Notes under the pieces: model-generated
What the model was told of the DNA's origin: nothing
Seen by the model: only the letters and a program-made list of their open reading frames with translations
Databases searched by the model: none
Made by a program: the position numbers and the translations under genes
Source: an uncultured SAR116 cluster alpha proteobacterium
GTDB lineage: Bacteria > Pseudomonadota > Alphaproteobacteria > Puniceispirillales > Puniceispirillaceae
Direction: 5' to 3'
Assembly: GCA_902596655.1 (NCBI GenBank)
Contig: CACJUX010000006.1
Location: forward strand, 18,782-82,781
Length of the DNA: 64,000 nucleotides
In this document: positions 18,368-27,623 of the stretch, in pieces
Layout of the letters: each line of letters opens with the position of its first letter
Position numbering within the stretch: the stretch's first letter is position 1

Positions 18368-19045
18368 ATGCCAAAACAAAATAAAAAGGTAGAACTCGCT
18401 CTGCTGACTGCGGTTGATGATGAGATGATAATAAGCCAAGCCGCGCTCAGCGAAAGGCTTGGAGTAGCCACCGGTCTTGTCAATTTTATAATGAGGCGCG
18501 CTATCGGTAAAGGCCTTGTCACGGTCAAAAAAGTTCCGGCGCGTCGTTATGCCTATTTGCTGACACCAAAAGGATTTGTCGAAAAGGCAAGGCTCGTTGC
18601 CGATTACATTAACACATCAATGGGGATGTTCCGTAAGGTTAGGACTGATTTTGCTGATATTTTTAGCAACAGTGTCTCGTCAGGTTCAGGTGCAACAGAA
18701 TTCGTTATTGTTGGTGATCTTGAAATGGCAGAGGTTGCTCTGTTGGAGGCGCTCCGCTGCGAAATTAAACTAGCGGCGGTAATTTGCAGTAAGACTAACC
18801 GCGGTAATCTCGGTGCTGTAAAAATTTTCAGCACTGTTGAGCAGTTGCCTAAGGCGCTTGCTGACAATGCGGTCTTCATTATTGCCGATATTTATGATGC
18901 GCAAGCGAAATATGACGTGCTGGTTGAGCGCTTTAATCGTAAGCGAGTGGTCGCGCTGCAATCACTTTATGTGCGTACACCCAAGAGTGGCGGAGAGGGC
19001 AATGCGGCTGGAGCTGTCAAGGCTGCCAAGTCAGGGGGTAATTGA
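18368..19045 (+). CDS. MarR-like winged-helix regulator of the glycan locus
   Basis: 225 residues. Residues 8-80 form a winged helix-turn-helix (ISQAALSERLGVATGLVNFIM, then the wing KKVPARRYAYLLTPKGF). It matches the EPS-associated MarR-family regulators found at the head of exopolysaccharide loci. The C-terminal part, from about residue 105, contains FVIVGDLEMAEVALLEAL, resembling the start of a nucleotide-binding or CoA-binding domain often seen in these regulators. The tail is basic and Gly/Ala-rich. It overlaps the RfaH-like gene by one base. Probably a transcriptional regulator of the downstream locus; its ligand is unknown. Confidence 0.8.
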   Translation: MPKQNKKVELALLTAVDDEMIISQAALSERLGVATGLVNFIMRRAIGKGLVTVKKVPARRYAYLLTPKGFVEKARLVADYINTSMGMFRKVRTDFADIFSNSVSSGSGATEFVIVGDLEMAEVALLEALRCEIKLAAVICSKTNRGNLGAVKIFSTVEQLPKALADNAVFIIADIYDAQAKYDVLVERFNRKRVVALQSLYVRTPKSGGEGNAAGAVKAAKSGGN

Positions 19046-19539
19046 TGAAATGGTATGTGGTGGCGACAAAGCCGAATTGCGAATACAAGGCCCTTACTAA
19101 TTTACAGCGTCAGGACTTTGAATCCTACTTGCCTCGTATTCTTGTGCGACGGAGTCACGCGCGCCGGTTGAACATTGTGCAGCGTCCCTTGTTCTCAGGT
19201 TACGTGTTTGTCCAGCTTGACCCTGAGGTTGCAAGATGGCGGTCAATCAACGGCACTATAGGTGTGACGCATATCTTGACAAGTAACGGCCGCCCGCAAC
19301 CGCTAAGGAACGGTTTCATTGATGCGCTCAGGGAGCGTGAGGCTGATGGTGTTATTGCCGTACCGCCGGCACATTATGAGATTGGTGAAACGGTTGAGGT
19401 GCAGGAAGGCCCCTTTACCAACCAAATTGGCACGATCCTAACGGCAGACAGGTCTGGGCGCGTACGGTTGCTGATGGAATTGCTTGGTGGTGAGGTCTTG
19501 ACAACCGTGCCGCACGATATGGTGCGCAAGGTCGGCTAG
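19045..19539 (+). CDS. RfaH/NusG-like transcription antiterminator
   Basis: About 164 residues from ATG 19045. The N-terminal NGN domain starts KWYVVATKPNCEYKALTNL and includes FSGYVFVQLD near residue 55. The C-terminal KOW domain has VEVQEGPFTNQIGTIL near residue 117. Specialised NusG paralogues of this size (RfaH, LoaP, UpxY) bind RNA polymerase at a leader element and keep it processive through long polysaccharide operons. Its position directly ahead of a 45-kb same-strand glycan locus, and the ops-like element 58 bases after its stop, support that role. Housekeeping NusG is less likely because no secE/rplK genes are present. Confidence 0.9.
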   Translation: MKWYVVATKPNCEYKALTNLQRQDFESYLPRILVRRSHARRLNIVQRPLFSGYVFVQLDPEVARWRSINGTIGVTHILTSNGRPQPLRNGFIDALREREADGVIAVPPAHYEIGETVEVQEGPFTNQIGTILTADRSGRVRLLMELLGGEVLTTVPHDMVRKVG

Positions 19540-19574
19540 CCGATTTTGTGTGTGAATTTATGATTATGTGGTCT

Positions 19575-19608
19575 GGTGAGAGGATTTCACCCGGACTGCG
19601 GTAGCGTG
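19575..19608 (+). promoter_or_regulatory. ops-like antitermination element with upstream hairpin
   Basis: TGCGGTAGCGTG at 19597-19608 matches 11 of 12 bases of the E. coli ops core GGCGGTAGCGTG, where RNA polymerase pauses and RfaH is recruited. A small hairpin, GGTGA (19575-19579) with TCACC (19587-19591), lies just upstream. The element is in the untranslated gap between the RfaH-like gene and legB, where such a site is expected. Confidence 0.7.
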
Positions 19609-19618
19609 GGAAATGTTT

Positions 19619-20614
19619 ATGAAGGTATTCGTGACAGGAGCTGATGGGTTTATTGGCTCGCATCTTGCGGAGGCATTAGCGCACTCTGGTCATGATGTGC
19701 GAGCTCTCGTTCAATATAATTCGTTTAATAGTATGGGTTGGCTTGAAAGCTTGGCCCCTGAAATGAGATGCCAAATCGAGGTTGTTGCGGGCGATGTGCG
19801 TGATCGATCGCAGATGATCAAATGTGTTCAGGGCTGTGACGTGGTGTTCCATTTGGCGGCGTTGATCGCCATACCTTATTCCTATGTGGCCCCACAATCT
19901 TATGTAGACACAAACATCACGGGGACTCTAAATATTCTAGAGGCAGTGCGTGCGAACCACAATACGCGCATGATCCATACTTCGACGAGTGAGGTATATG
20001 GCTCTGCACAATTCGTTCCAATTACTGAGGAGCACCCCCTTCAGGGGCAAAGCCCATACTCAGCTAGCAAGATTGCGGCAGACCAACTTGTATTTGCCTA
20101 TTATTCTTCTTTCGATTTGCCCGTATCGATTATTCGCCCCTTCAATACATATGGCCCACGGCAGTCGCAAAGAGCGGTAATACCAACTATCATTGCCCAA
20201 TTGTTGGCTGGAGCAGAGACCATCGAATTAGGCTCAGTGACACCGACAAGAGACTTCAATTTTATCGAAGATACTGTCCATGGATTTCTTAAGGCCATTA
20301 TGAAAGAAAAAATACTTGGACAGGTGATTAACCTTGGCAGCGGTTTTGAGGTGTCTGTTGGTCAAACTGCCCGGCTTATTGCCAAGATCATGAACAAGAA
20401 TGTTGAGATAAACACCAGTCAGGAGCGCATCCGCCCGGATGCTAGTGAAGTTCAAAGGTTGCTTGCCGCCAATGACCGAGCCAGAGAGTTGCTCGATTGG
20501 TCCCCAAAATATGCCGGTTTAGATGGGTTTGAGCGTGGACTTGAAAAGACTATCAACTGGTTTTCAGATCCTGATAACATTCGGCACCATTCTACTCAGA
20601 CGTTCGTTATTTAA
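19619..20614 (+). CDS. legB: LegB-type nucleotide-sugar 4,6-dehydratase
   Basis: About 331 residues from ATG 19619; ATG 19613, two codons earlier, is equally possible. An extended SDR with TGADGFIGSHL at residues 6-16, TSTSEVYG at 121-128 and catalytic YxxxK at Tyr147/Lys151. In the legionaminic pathway LegB dehydrates GDP-GlcNAc (or the UDP sugar) to the 4-keto-6-deoxy intermediate. The IRPFNTYGPRQSQRAVIPTI region is typical of this subfamily. First gene after the ops-like element, followed by LegC. Confidence 0.9.
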   Translation: MKVFVTGADGFIGSHLAEALAHSGHDVRALVQYNSFNSMGWLESLAPEMRCQIEVVAGDVRDRSQMIKCVQGCDVVFHLAALIAIPYSYVAPQSYVDTNITGTLNILEAVRANHNTRMIHTSTSEVYGSAQFVPITEEHPLQGQSPYSASKIAADQLVFAYYSSFDLPVSIIRPFNTYGPRQSQRAVIPTIIAQLLAGAETIELGSVTPTRDFNFIEDTVHGFLKAIMKEKILGQVINLGSGFEVSVGQTARLIAKIMNKNVEINTSQERIRPDASEVQRLLAANDRARELLDWSPKYAGLDGFERGLEKTINWFSDPDNIRHHSTQTFVI

Positions 20615-20653
20615 TTGGCAACTTTCGGAACAAGATCAACCCCCTGATACCCC

Positions 20654-21850
20654 ATGGCGAAAGTGCAAAATAATTTAGTCATCGAGGCAGTTGATGAAAT
20701 AGCTGGTGCAATTCGATTAGTAACCGGTGTTGATGGAGCCGTGCTTCATGAACCAATGATTGGTCAGGTTGAATTGGACGCAGTGCATCACTGTATTTCT
20801 GGTGGGTTTGTCTCCTCTGTGGGTCCCGCGATAACACAGTTTGAGAACATGATTTGTGACTACACAGCGGCTGAACATGCGATTGCTGTTGTGAATGGTA
20901 CGGCGGCCTTGCATCTTATGCTGGTGGCCAATGACATCAGTTCAAATAGCGAGGTTCTGGTGCCGGCGCTGACCTTTGTTGCATCTGGAAATGCGATTTT
21001 GCAGGCTAATGCTATGCCTCATTTTGTGGACAGTTCGCCTGCCGACCTTGGCATTGATGTCTCAAAACTTGATGGTTACCTCGCCGATATTACGGAAATG
21101 CGCGACGGTTGCTGTTGGAATGTAAAAACAGGTCGGATCATTTCGCATGTCATGCCTGTTCATGTGTTTGGCCATATCGGCAATGTCGAGGGCCTGAACG
21201 CGTTGGCTGAGCGTTATAACATCAAAATTGTGGAGGATGCAGCGGAGGCTCTTGGCAGTTGGAAAGGTGGCTGCCACGCAGGCTTATTCGGAACATGTGG
21301 TGCGTTGAGTTTCAATGGTAATAAAATTGTTACGACCGGTGGAGGCGGCGCAATACTTACAAATGATGCCAAACTTGCCAAGCGCATTCGTGCCCTCGCG
21401 ACAACAGCAAAACGTGATCACCCATTTCTTTATTGGCATGAGGCTCGCGGTTTCAATTATAGAATGCCGGCATTGAATGCGGCATTTGGTGTCGCTCAAA
21501 TGGCGCGCCTTGATGCAATGTTGGAGGCCAAACTGCGCCTAAGGATGACATATCAGGATGCTTATTTGACATCTATTTATGCGACTTTCTTCGCTGGGCC
21601 GGATGATTGTCAGGGCAACCACTGGCTAAATGCAATTCAGTTGGACGAGTCTTTATCGCAACATCGTGACGCCATTCTGCATGGTTTGAATGAGCGTGGC
21701 TATGGCTGCCGCCCTGTTTGGAATTTACTGTTTGAATTGCCACATTTTAAAGACTGCCCTTCCATGCCATTGGATCAAGCGGCCGATCTCGTAAACCGCT
21801 TGATCAACATTCCTAGTAGCGCCATGTTGGCTTCAGATTTGGTAAGCTGA
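20654..21850 (+). CDS. legC: LegC-type PLP aminotransferase
   Basis: 398 residues, DegT/DnrJ/EryC1 family. It transfers an amino group to C4 of the LegB product on the way to a diacetamido sugar. The N-terminal extension before FVSSVGPAITQFE is characteristic of LegC. The PLP lysine is Lys224 in NGNKIVTTGGGG, and the AEALGS motif follows EDA near residue 198. It lies 39 bases after legB and its stop overlaps the next start (TGATG), so the genes are coupled. Confidence 0.92.
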   Translation: MAKVQNNLVIEAVDEIAGAIRLVTGVDGAVLHEPMIGQVELDAVHHCISGGFVSSVGPAITQFENMICDYTAAEHAIAVVNGTAALHLMLVANDISSNSEVLVPALTFVASGNAILQANAMPHFVDSSPADLGIDVSKLDGYLADITEMRDGCCWNVKTGRIISHVMPVHVFGHIGNVEGLNALAERYNIKIVEDAAEALGSWKGGCHAGLFGTCGALSFNGNKIVTTGGGGAILTNDAKLAKRIRALATTAKRDHPFLYWHEARGFNYRMPALNAAFGVAQMARLDAMLEAKLRLRMTYQDAYLTSIYATFFAGPDDCQGNHWLNAIQLDESLSQHRDAILHGLNERGYGCRPVWNLLFELPHFKDCPSMPLDQAADLVNRLINIPSSAMLASDLVS

Positions 21851-22458
21851 TGGTTAATCAAATTGCTCTTGTTGGCGGCGGTGGGCATGCGAGTTCGTGC
21901 GTTGAACTTATTAGCCAATCAGAGCGGTTTGAGTTGCTCGGCTATGTAGCACCTGAAAAGAGTTCGCTCATGGAAGATATAGACGTGGAGTTTTTGGGTA
22001 GCGATCAGGTGTTGCAAAGACTGGTGGCGAATAACACTTGCCTTCATGTTGCTGTCGGACAGATTAAGAGCTCGGATAAACGGTGTGCGCTATATTCAGC
22101 AATAAGAAGCATGGGAGGGGATTTACCTAATCTTGTGGCCGCTAATGCTGTGGTTACGAAGACAGCCAGCCTGGGATGTGGGAATTTTGTGGGACTGTTG
22201 GCTGTGATAAATGCCACGGTTCAGGTTGGCGATAATTGCATTATCAATACAGCTGCTATTTTAGAGCACGGCGTTCTCATTGGTGATCACTGTCACATTG
22301 CCCCAGGCGCTGTTGTTCTTGGTGATGCCGTTATCGAAAGCCATAGCTTTGTTGGATCGGGCGCCATAATAAGAGAGGGAGTGCGTATTGCCCGAGGGAG
22401 TGTTGTTCCAGCTGGTGCCCGCATAATGTCAGATAATGAAAAACGCAACTTCAAATAA
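21850..22458 (+). CDS. NeuD-family sugar O/N-acetyltransferase
   Basis: 202 residues. A short N-terminal Rossmann-like PglD/NeuD domain (IALVGGGGHASSCVELI) is followed by left-handed beta-helix hexapeptide repeats from about residue 95 to 190, with the catalytic-type histidine in ILEHGVLIGDHCHIAPGAVV. In this position it most likely N-acetylates the 4-amino group made by LegC (LegH role). O-acetylation of the finished nonulosonic acid is the alternative. It overlaps the next gene by 23 bases. Confidence 0.88.
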   Translation: MVNQIALVGGGGHASSCVELISQSERFELLGYVAPEKSSLMEDIDVEFLGSDQVLQRLVANNTCLHVAVGQIKSSDKRCALYSAIRSMGGDLPNLVAANAVVTKTASLGCGNFVGLLAVINATVQVGDNCIINTAAILEHGVLIGDHCHIAPGAVVLGDAVIESHSFVGSGAIIREGVRIARGSVVPAGARIMSDNEKRNFK

Positions 22459-23455
22459 CATTATGATCATTGCAGAAGTGGGCGTTAACCATAATGGCGA
22501 TTTCGATCTTGGTCGAAAGCTTATAGATGTTGCTGTGGAATGTGGTGCTGATATAGTCAAATTTCAGACTTTTGTTGCTAATCGATTGGCAACTAAGCAT
22601 GCGCCCCAGGCCTCTTATCAAAAACAGAATCTTGGCGCGGAACAAAGCCAAATTGATATGCTGGCAAAACTCGAGTTAACCCAGGAAATGCATGTTGTTT
22701 TGCTGGAGTATTGTCGGTCAAAGAATATCGAATTTTTGTCAACGGCTTTTGATGCTGTAAGCTTGGACTATCTTGTTGACTTGGGTATCAAGCGCATAAA
22801 GGTGCCCTCTGGGGAGTTAACAAATCTTCCCTACCTAGAAGATGTAGCATCCAAGGGATTACCTGTGATTTTGTCCACTGGCATGGCTGATCTTGATGAG
22901 GTGCGAGACGGTGTTGCTATCTTGATAGCTGGGGGTGTTGCGCTCAGTGATCTCACAATACTTCACTGCACCAGCAATTATCCAGCGCAACCCGGTGAAT
23001 TGAATATGTTGGCTGTCAGGACTTTGTATGAAGAGTTTGGTTGCGATATCGGTTATTCTGACCACTCATCTGGTTGTGAGGCCGCTATGCTGGCGGTTGC
23101 GTTAGGTGCAACAGTGCTGGAAAAACATATCACATTAAATCAAACCATGTCCGGGCCCGACCACTTAGCAAGCATGGAACCAGATGAGTTCAAAAACTAT
23201 GTGAAAACTGCTCGCATGGCTGCTTCAGCTTTGGGTGATGGGATAAAAAAGCCCTCTAAAGCAGAGGCTGAAACCGCTTTGACAGTTCGAAAATCAATAG
23301 TTGCTTTAAGGCCGATTTCAATTGGTGAGATATTTTCGACAGAGAATTTAACAACAAAGAGGCCTGGTGCAGGTATTTCCCCCATGCGGTGGCATGATGT
23401 AATTGGTAAGCGAGCAACACGCAACTTTGCTGCTGATGAAATGATCGAGGTGTAG
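22436..23455 (+). CDS. legI: N-acetylneuraminate/legionaminate synthase
   Basis: 339 residues. It condenses a 2,4-diacetamido-hexose with phosphoenolpyruvate to form the nine-carbon acid. The TIM-barrel NeuB domain begins IIAEVGVNHNGD and includes KFQTF, EFLSTAFD, KVPSGELTN, ILSTGMADL, LHCTSNYP, GYSDHSSG and LEKHITLN...GPDH. A C-terminal SAF/antifreeze-like domain runs from about residue 280 (VRKSIVALRPISIGE). All motifs of an active enzyme are visible. The ATG at 22436 lies inside the end of the acetyltransferase gene. Confidence 0.94.
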   Translation: MKNATSNNIMIIAEVGVNHNGDFDLGRKLIDVAVECGADIVKFQTFVANRLATKHAPQASYQKQNLGAEQSQIDMLAKLELTQEMHVVLLEYCRSKNIEFLSTAFDAVSLDYLVDLGIKRIKVPSGELTNLPYLEDVASKGLPVILSTGMADLDEVRDGVAILIAGGVALSDLTILHCTSNYPAQPGELNMLAVRTLYEEFGCDIGYSDHSSGCEAAMLAVALGATVLEKHITLNQTMSGPDHLASMEPDEFKNYVKTARMAASALGDGIKKPSKAEAETALTVRKSIVALRPISIGEIFSTENLTTKRPGAGISPMRWHDVIGKRATRNFAADEMIEV

Positions 23456-23459
23456 CCCC

Positions 23460-24593
23460 ATGAAAATAATGGCAATAACCACGACACGGGCAGATTATGG
23501 GATCATGTCAGGTTTACTCAGGGAACTACAGGACTCGACGAAATTGGATCTGAAATTAGTTGTAAGTGGCACGCATATTTCAAAGAAATTTGGCACTACA
23601 ATAAATGAAATAATTAACGACGGCATTGAGGTTGCACATGTCTTGGACTTCGCACTTGAAAATGAGACCGAGGCGGGATTATGTGCTTCTACCGGTGGTT
23701 TTTTGAGAGATTTTGGAGAACTTCTTTGTAAAGAAAAGCCTGATTTAATAATGGTGCTTGGTGATCGATTTGAAATTATAGCACCTGTTACTTGCGCAGT
23801 GATCAAGCGCATCCCCATAGCGCATATTCACGGTGGGGAGGTTACTTTAGGCGCAATCGATAATAAAATCAGAGATGCTATTACACAAATGGCAGATATT
23901 CATTTTGTTGCGACCGCCCGAGCCGCTAAGCGAGTTAACACAATCAAACCAAACGATGAAGATGTTTACCACGTTGGTAGTCTTAGCGTTGATAAGCTAT
24001 CCTGCATGCGTCTACTGAATCGATCAGAGCTTGCCAAGCATTATGGATGGGACGTCAATTGCAAGATTGCCATTATCACCTATCATCCGGAGTCTATGTC
24101 TTCAACTTCGCCTTTAGAGCAAGTAGAGGAGTTGATAAAGGTGTTAGATGAATATCCAGAGCTTTTCATGGTCATTACTTTGTCCAATGCCGATGTTGGT
24201 GGTGGTGAAATTTCGAGAACATTGAATGAATTTGCGTTAGAGAGAAAAAATGTAGCTGCCTATGCCAGCCTTGGACAATTGGCATATCTCTCTTGTTTAG
24301 CTAATTTTGACCTCGTAATTGGGAATTCATCGAGTGCAATCATTGAAGCGCCAATCTTTGGGCTGCCAACGGTCAATATTGGCAGTCGCCAGTCGGGTCG
24401 GGAGATGGCACCGAATATTATTAATGTGGATTGTAAATATGAGTCAATAAAAGCTGGTGTTGAAGATGCTTTGAGCAGACCTAAATCTTCGAAGCATAAC
24501 ATTCACGATTTGCCATATGGTAAATTGGGCGCAACGGCTAATATTTTGGCTGTCTTGGAACAGTTTTCTTCCGAACAGGTCAGGAGTGTTTGA
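23460..24593 (+). CDS. legG: Hydrolysing UDP/GDP-sugar 2-epimerase (LegG/NeuC)
   Basis: 377 residues. It inverts C2 and removes the nucleotide to release the free diacetamido sugar used by the synthase. GT-B fold of the WecB/NeuC family: TTTRADYGIMSGLL at residues 6-19, VLGDRFEI near residue 98, HIHGGEVTLGAID near 121, and a C-terminal GNSSSAIIEAP nucleotide-site motif. It lies 4 bases after the synthase and overlaps the next gene. The family cannot by itself distinguish sialic from legionaminic precursors; LegB/LegC next door favour the latter. Confidence 0.92.
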   Translation: MKIMAITTTRADYGIMSGLLRELQDSTKLDLKLVVSGTHISKKFGTTINEIINDGIEVAHVLDFALENETEAGLCASTGGFLRDFGELLCKEKPDLIMVLGDRFEIIAPVTCAVIKRIPIAHIHGGEVTLGAIDNKIRDAITQMADIHFVATARAAKRVNTIKPNDEDVYHVGSLSVDKLSCMRLLNRSELAKHYGWDVNCKIAIITYHPESMSSTSPLEQVEELIKVLDEYPELFMVITLSNADVGGGEISRTLNEFALERKNVAAYASLGQLAYLSCLANFDLVIGNSSSAIIEAPIFGLPTVNIGSRQSGREMAPNIINVDCKYESIKAGVEDALSRPKSSKHNIHDLPYGKLGATANILAVLEQFSSEQVRSV

Positions 24594-25813
24594 TGGTCAT
24601 GAAGCCCCTTGAAAAACAGATGCCACTAATTCCAACAAATGTGGAATGGTGCCAGAAATGTGTGGTCTCCAACCAAAGGCCACGGATTACTTTTGACGAA
24701 AACGGGGTTTGTGCGGCATGTAACAACCGTGCTTCACGCAAAAGTATCGACTGGCAGGAGAGAGAAAGGCAACTTACTGAATTACTTGATCGGCATCGAG
24801 ATGTAACTGGTTCCTGGGATGTTGTGGTGCCAAGCAGCGGTGGTAAAGATTCTTGTTATGTTGCGCACCAATTGAAAAATGAATATGGAATGAACCCGAT
24901 TCTGATTACTTGGAGTCCATTAAAATATACCGATATAGGTTTGCAGAATTTTGATGCTCTGAGTGATTCTGGTTTTACTGCAATACGGTGCACACCAGAC
25001 GGACAAATTCACCGTAAGTTGGCACGGCTTTGTTTCGAAGAGTTTGGCGATGCATTCCATGTATTTGTTTTGGGCCAAGTTTATTTTCCAATTCATATGG
25101 CACTAAAATTTGGTATCGATTTGATATTTTATGGGGAAAATGGCGAGGTGGAATACGCTGGTGATCCGACCTTCGTCGACCAGCCTTATCGAGATCTTCT
25201 AAATGATGAAGCTTGGCTTAAAGGCTACATGAAAGGCACCACTATTGACGAGTTGATCGCCTACGGTGTGGAGACCAAGGACTACATGAAAGATATAAAC
25301 TGGTCCAAATGTGATCTCAGTTTCTATCGTCCGCCCAAAGTTGAAGAAATGAGGACAAAAAATACTTCAAAACTTCATTTTTTTGGCTATTTCAAGGAAT
25401 GGATACCTCAGGAGAACTTCTACTACGCAGCCGAGCACACAGGCTTTAAGCCAAACCCGGAACGTACTGAAGGAACCTATTCTAAATACGCCAGTCTCGA
25501 TGATAAAATGGACGGCTTTCATTACTATATGCGATACATCAAATTTGGGCTAGGGCGGTGTATGGAGGATGCGGCACACGAGATAAGAGATGGCCACATA
25601 ACCCGCGAGGAAGGCATTGCCCTAATGGATAGGTTCGAAGGTGAGTTTCCAGCGAGGTATTTTTCAGAGTTTATCGAATATCTTGATATTACTGTAGATC
25701 ATTTCTGGAGTGTCGTAGACGAATGGCGCCCCCCACACTTATGGCAAAAAGATGGAAATAATTGGGTGTTAAAAACACCTCTGAATGAAATCACGCCAGA
25801 CAGCAACAATTAA
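24590..25813 (+). CDS. N-acetyl sugar amidotransferase (WbpG/PseA-like)
   Basis: 407 residues; ATG 24599 is an alternative start. PP-loop ATP-pyrophosphatase with SSGGKDS near residues 82-88, preceded by a Cys-rich stretch (CQKCVVS, CAACNNR) that may bind a metal. The family turns an N-acetyl group on a sugar into an acetamidino group using ammonia supplied by HisH/HisF-like partners, as in Pseudomonas LPS and Campylobacter flagellin glycans. Those partners are present 24 kb downstream. Predicted role: 5-acetamidino modification of the legionaminic acid made by this cluster. Confidence 0.88.
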   Translation: MMVMKPLEKQMPLIPTNVEWCQKCVVSNQRPRITFDENGVCAACNNRASRKSIDWQERERQLTELLDRHRDVTGSWDVVVPSSGGKDSCYVAHQLKNEYGMNPILITWSPLKYTDIGLQNFDALSDSGFTAIRCTPDGQIHRKLARLCFEEFGDAFHVFVLGQVYFPIHMALKFGIDLIFYGENGEVEYAGDPTFVDQPYRDLLNDEAWLKGYMKGTTIDELIAYGVETKDYMKDINWSKCDLSFYRPPKVEEMRTKNTSKLHFFGYFKEWIPQENFYYAAEHTGFKPNPERTEGTYSKYASLDDKMDGFHYYMRYIKFGLGRCMEDAAHEIRDGHITREEGIALMDRFEGEFPARYFSEFIEYLDITVDHFWSVVDEWRPPHLWQKDGNNWVLKTPLNEITPDSNN

Positions 25814-25816
25814 GTG

Positions 25817-26818
25817 ATGTCTAAAAAGGATTTGCACATTCCGTTCGTCTCGCGAAATCGGAATGTGCTACTCGTAGGGTGTGGAAACATTGGGCGTTGG
25901 CATATAAAAGGCTTAGAGGAGTCCAAACATAACGTGACAGTTTTTGTCGCTGATCAGAATCCAAATGCAATACAGGCTCTCGGGACCTTTCAGAAAGTCG
26001 AAATGCGTGATCCAAGCAATTGCAGTATTAATGCAATAGGGTTGTCAGATGTTGAATTATCTAAATTACCCCAGCTTGACCTAGTTATTTGCGCAACAAC
26101 TGCAAAAAATCGAGAGGCATTAATTTCCTACTTAAATGCCAGAGTCGAAAGCGATTTCTGGTTGATTGAAAAGCCCTTGGAACAATCACAAGTTGCCATG
26201 GTTAAACTAAAAAATACTATGAACGACCAAAAATGCTTTGTTAATCATCCGAGGCGTTTGGCACCCCTCCACATAAATTTGCGGTCTGAACTCAAAAATA
26301 AAGGTGTGGTTGATTTAACTTATAGTTCACCTGGACTTGGTATAGCTTGTAATGCCTCACACTTCATTGATCTTGTGACGTGGTTCACTTCTGCTCAGCC
26401 ATCACATATTGAGACTGCTGGTCTTTCACGCGCTTGGCGCGAGACAGTTCGTGAGGGGTTCTTTGATGTTAGCGGCATTCTTAAAATTTTATTTACTGAT
26501 GGGTCGAGCGTTTTGTTAGACTCCTGCCCCTTAAGAGGGCAGAGCAAATTCCAAGTTAATCTCAATAGAGAATTATTTTGTCTTGTTAGCGAACAAAATG
26601 GAGTTATAACCTACAGCGATGGTAGCCAGAAGAATGTTGAAATTCTTGCGCAGAGTGCATTGACTGGGATTGTATTAGATGAGCTATGTGAACGCGGGTT
26701 TGTTGATCTTCCCAGTTTAGCTTTGTCTGTCGAGTGTAATAGGTTGTTGGTAAATTGTTTGCTAACTCATTGGAACGATTTCTCAAATGCAAGCCATACT
26801 TCGATTCCGTTTACCTAG
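25817..26818 (+). CDS. Gfo/Idh/MocA-family oxidoreductase
   Basis: About 333 residues from ATG 25817, adjacent to the preceding stop. The N-terminal Rossmann domain has VLLVGCGNIGRWHIKGL near residue 20, and the family EKPL motif is present as LIEKPLEQS near residue 120. The central part is less conserved than in its relatives at 47.5 and 51 kb. Substrate unknown, presumably a nucleotide or free sugar. The locus has three members of this family, so roles may be divided. Confidence 0.8.
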   Translation: MSKKDLHIPFVSRNRNVLLVGCGNIGRWHIKGLEESKHNVTVFVADQNPNAIQALGTFQKVEMRDPSNCSINAIGLSDVELSKLPQLDLVICATTAKNREALISYLNARVESDFWLIEKPLEQSQVAMVKLKNTMNDQKCFVNHPRRLAPLHINLRSELKNKGVVDLTYSSPGLGIACNASHFIDLVTWFTSAQPSHIETAGLSRAWRETVREGFFDVSGILKILFTDGSSVLLDSCPLRGQSKFQVNLNRELFCLVSEQNGVITYSDGSQKNVEILAQSALTGIVLDELCERGFVDLPSLALSVECNRLLVNCLLTHWNDFSNASHTSIPFT

Positions 26819-26858
26819 ATAGCCTAAATTATGCAAGAAGGATTAGGGTGCCTCGATT

Positions 26859-27623
26859 ATGAATGTAGTCGGTATTGTTCAGGCGCGAATGGGTTCTACT
26901 CGGTTGCCTGGAAAAACACTGGTGGGCATTGAAGGCCGGCCGATGCTTGAGTGGATGCTAATGCGTGTCCAACAGTCCTCATTGCTGGATAGATTAATTG
27001 TTGCAACAACTGATCAGCCTTCAGACGACCAACTAGAAAGTTGGCTAAAAAAAAATACTAGTATCGAGTGTTTCAGGGGAAGTGAAAATAATCTGGTTTC
27101 CCGGTTTTACCATTGTGCACAAAATGCAAATGCAGATGTAATTGTAAGACTGACCGCAGACGATCCCCTCAAAGATCCAGAGATAATTGATCATGCTGTA
27201 AAACTTTTCTTAATGCATGATGATGTTGATTATTGTTCAAATTGCCTTGAGCCCACCTACCCAGAGGGTTTGGACGTTGAAGTATTTTCCATGCAAGCCC
27301 TCCAAAAAACATACAACGAAGCCAGATTATCTTCAGAAACTGAGCATTTGACGCCATTCATGACAAATAACCCTGGAAAGTTTCGTACGTTAAATTTTGA
27401 GTGTTACGAGGATCTTAGCTCATGGCGATGGACCGTTGATAAACCAGCAGATTTGACATTTATGACAGAAATTTTTGCCCATTTTAAAAATGAACCTTTA
27501 GCAGGGTACAGACAAATAGTTGAATTTATAAAGGCTAATCCAGACTTATTAAAAATAAACGCAGGGACTGTAAGGTTCGAGGGATATCTGAAGTCAGTCA
27601 AGATGGAGACGAAGCCATGCTGA
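26859..27623 (+). CDS. SpsF-like nucleotidyltransferase
   Basis: 254 residues of the COG1861 SpsF/CMP-Kdo synthetase-like family, marked by GIVQARMGSTRLPGKTL at the start, RLTADDPLKDPEI near residue 95 and RWTVDKPADL near residue 190. These proteins have the GT-A/cytidylyltransferase fold and are common in nonulosonic-acid and spore-coat glycan loci. The exact reaction is not established. It overlaps the next aminotransferase gene by 7 bases. A true CMP-acid synthetase is present separately at 52 kb. Confidence 0.82.
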   Translation: MNVVGIVQARMGSTRLPGKTLVGIEGRPMLEWMLMRVQQSSLLDRLIVATTDQPSDDQLESWLKKNTSIECFRGSENNLVSRFYHCAQNANADVIVRLTADDPLKDPEIIDHAVKLFLMHDDVDYCSNCLEPTYPEGLDVEVFSMQALQKTYNEARLSSETEHLTPFMTNNPGKFRTLNFECYEDLSSWRWTVDKPADLTFMTEIFAHFKNEPLAGYRQIVEFIKANPDLLKINAGTVRFEGYLKSVKMETKPC

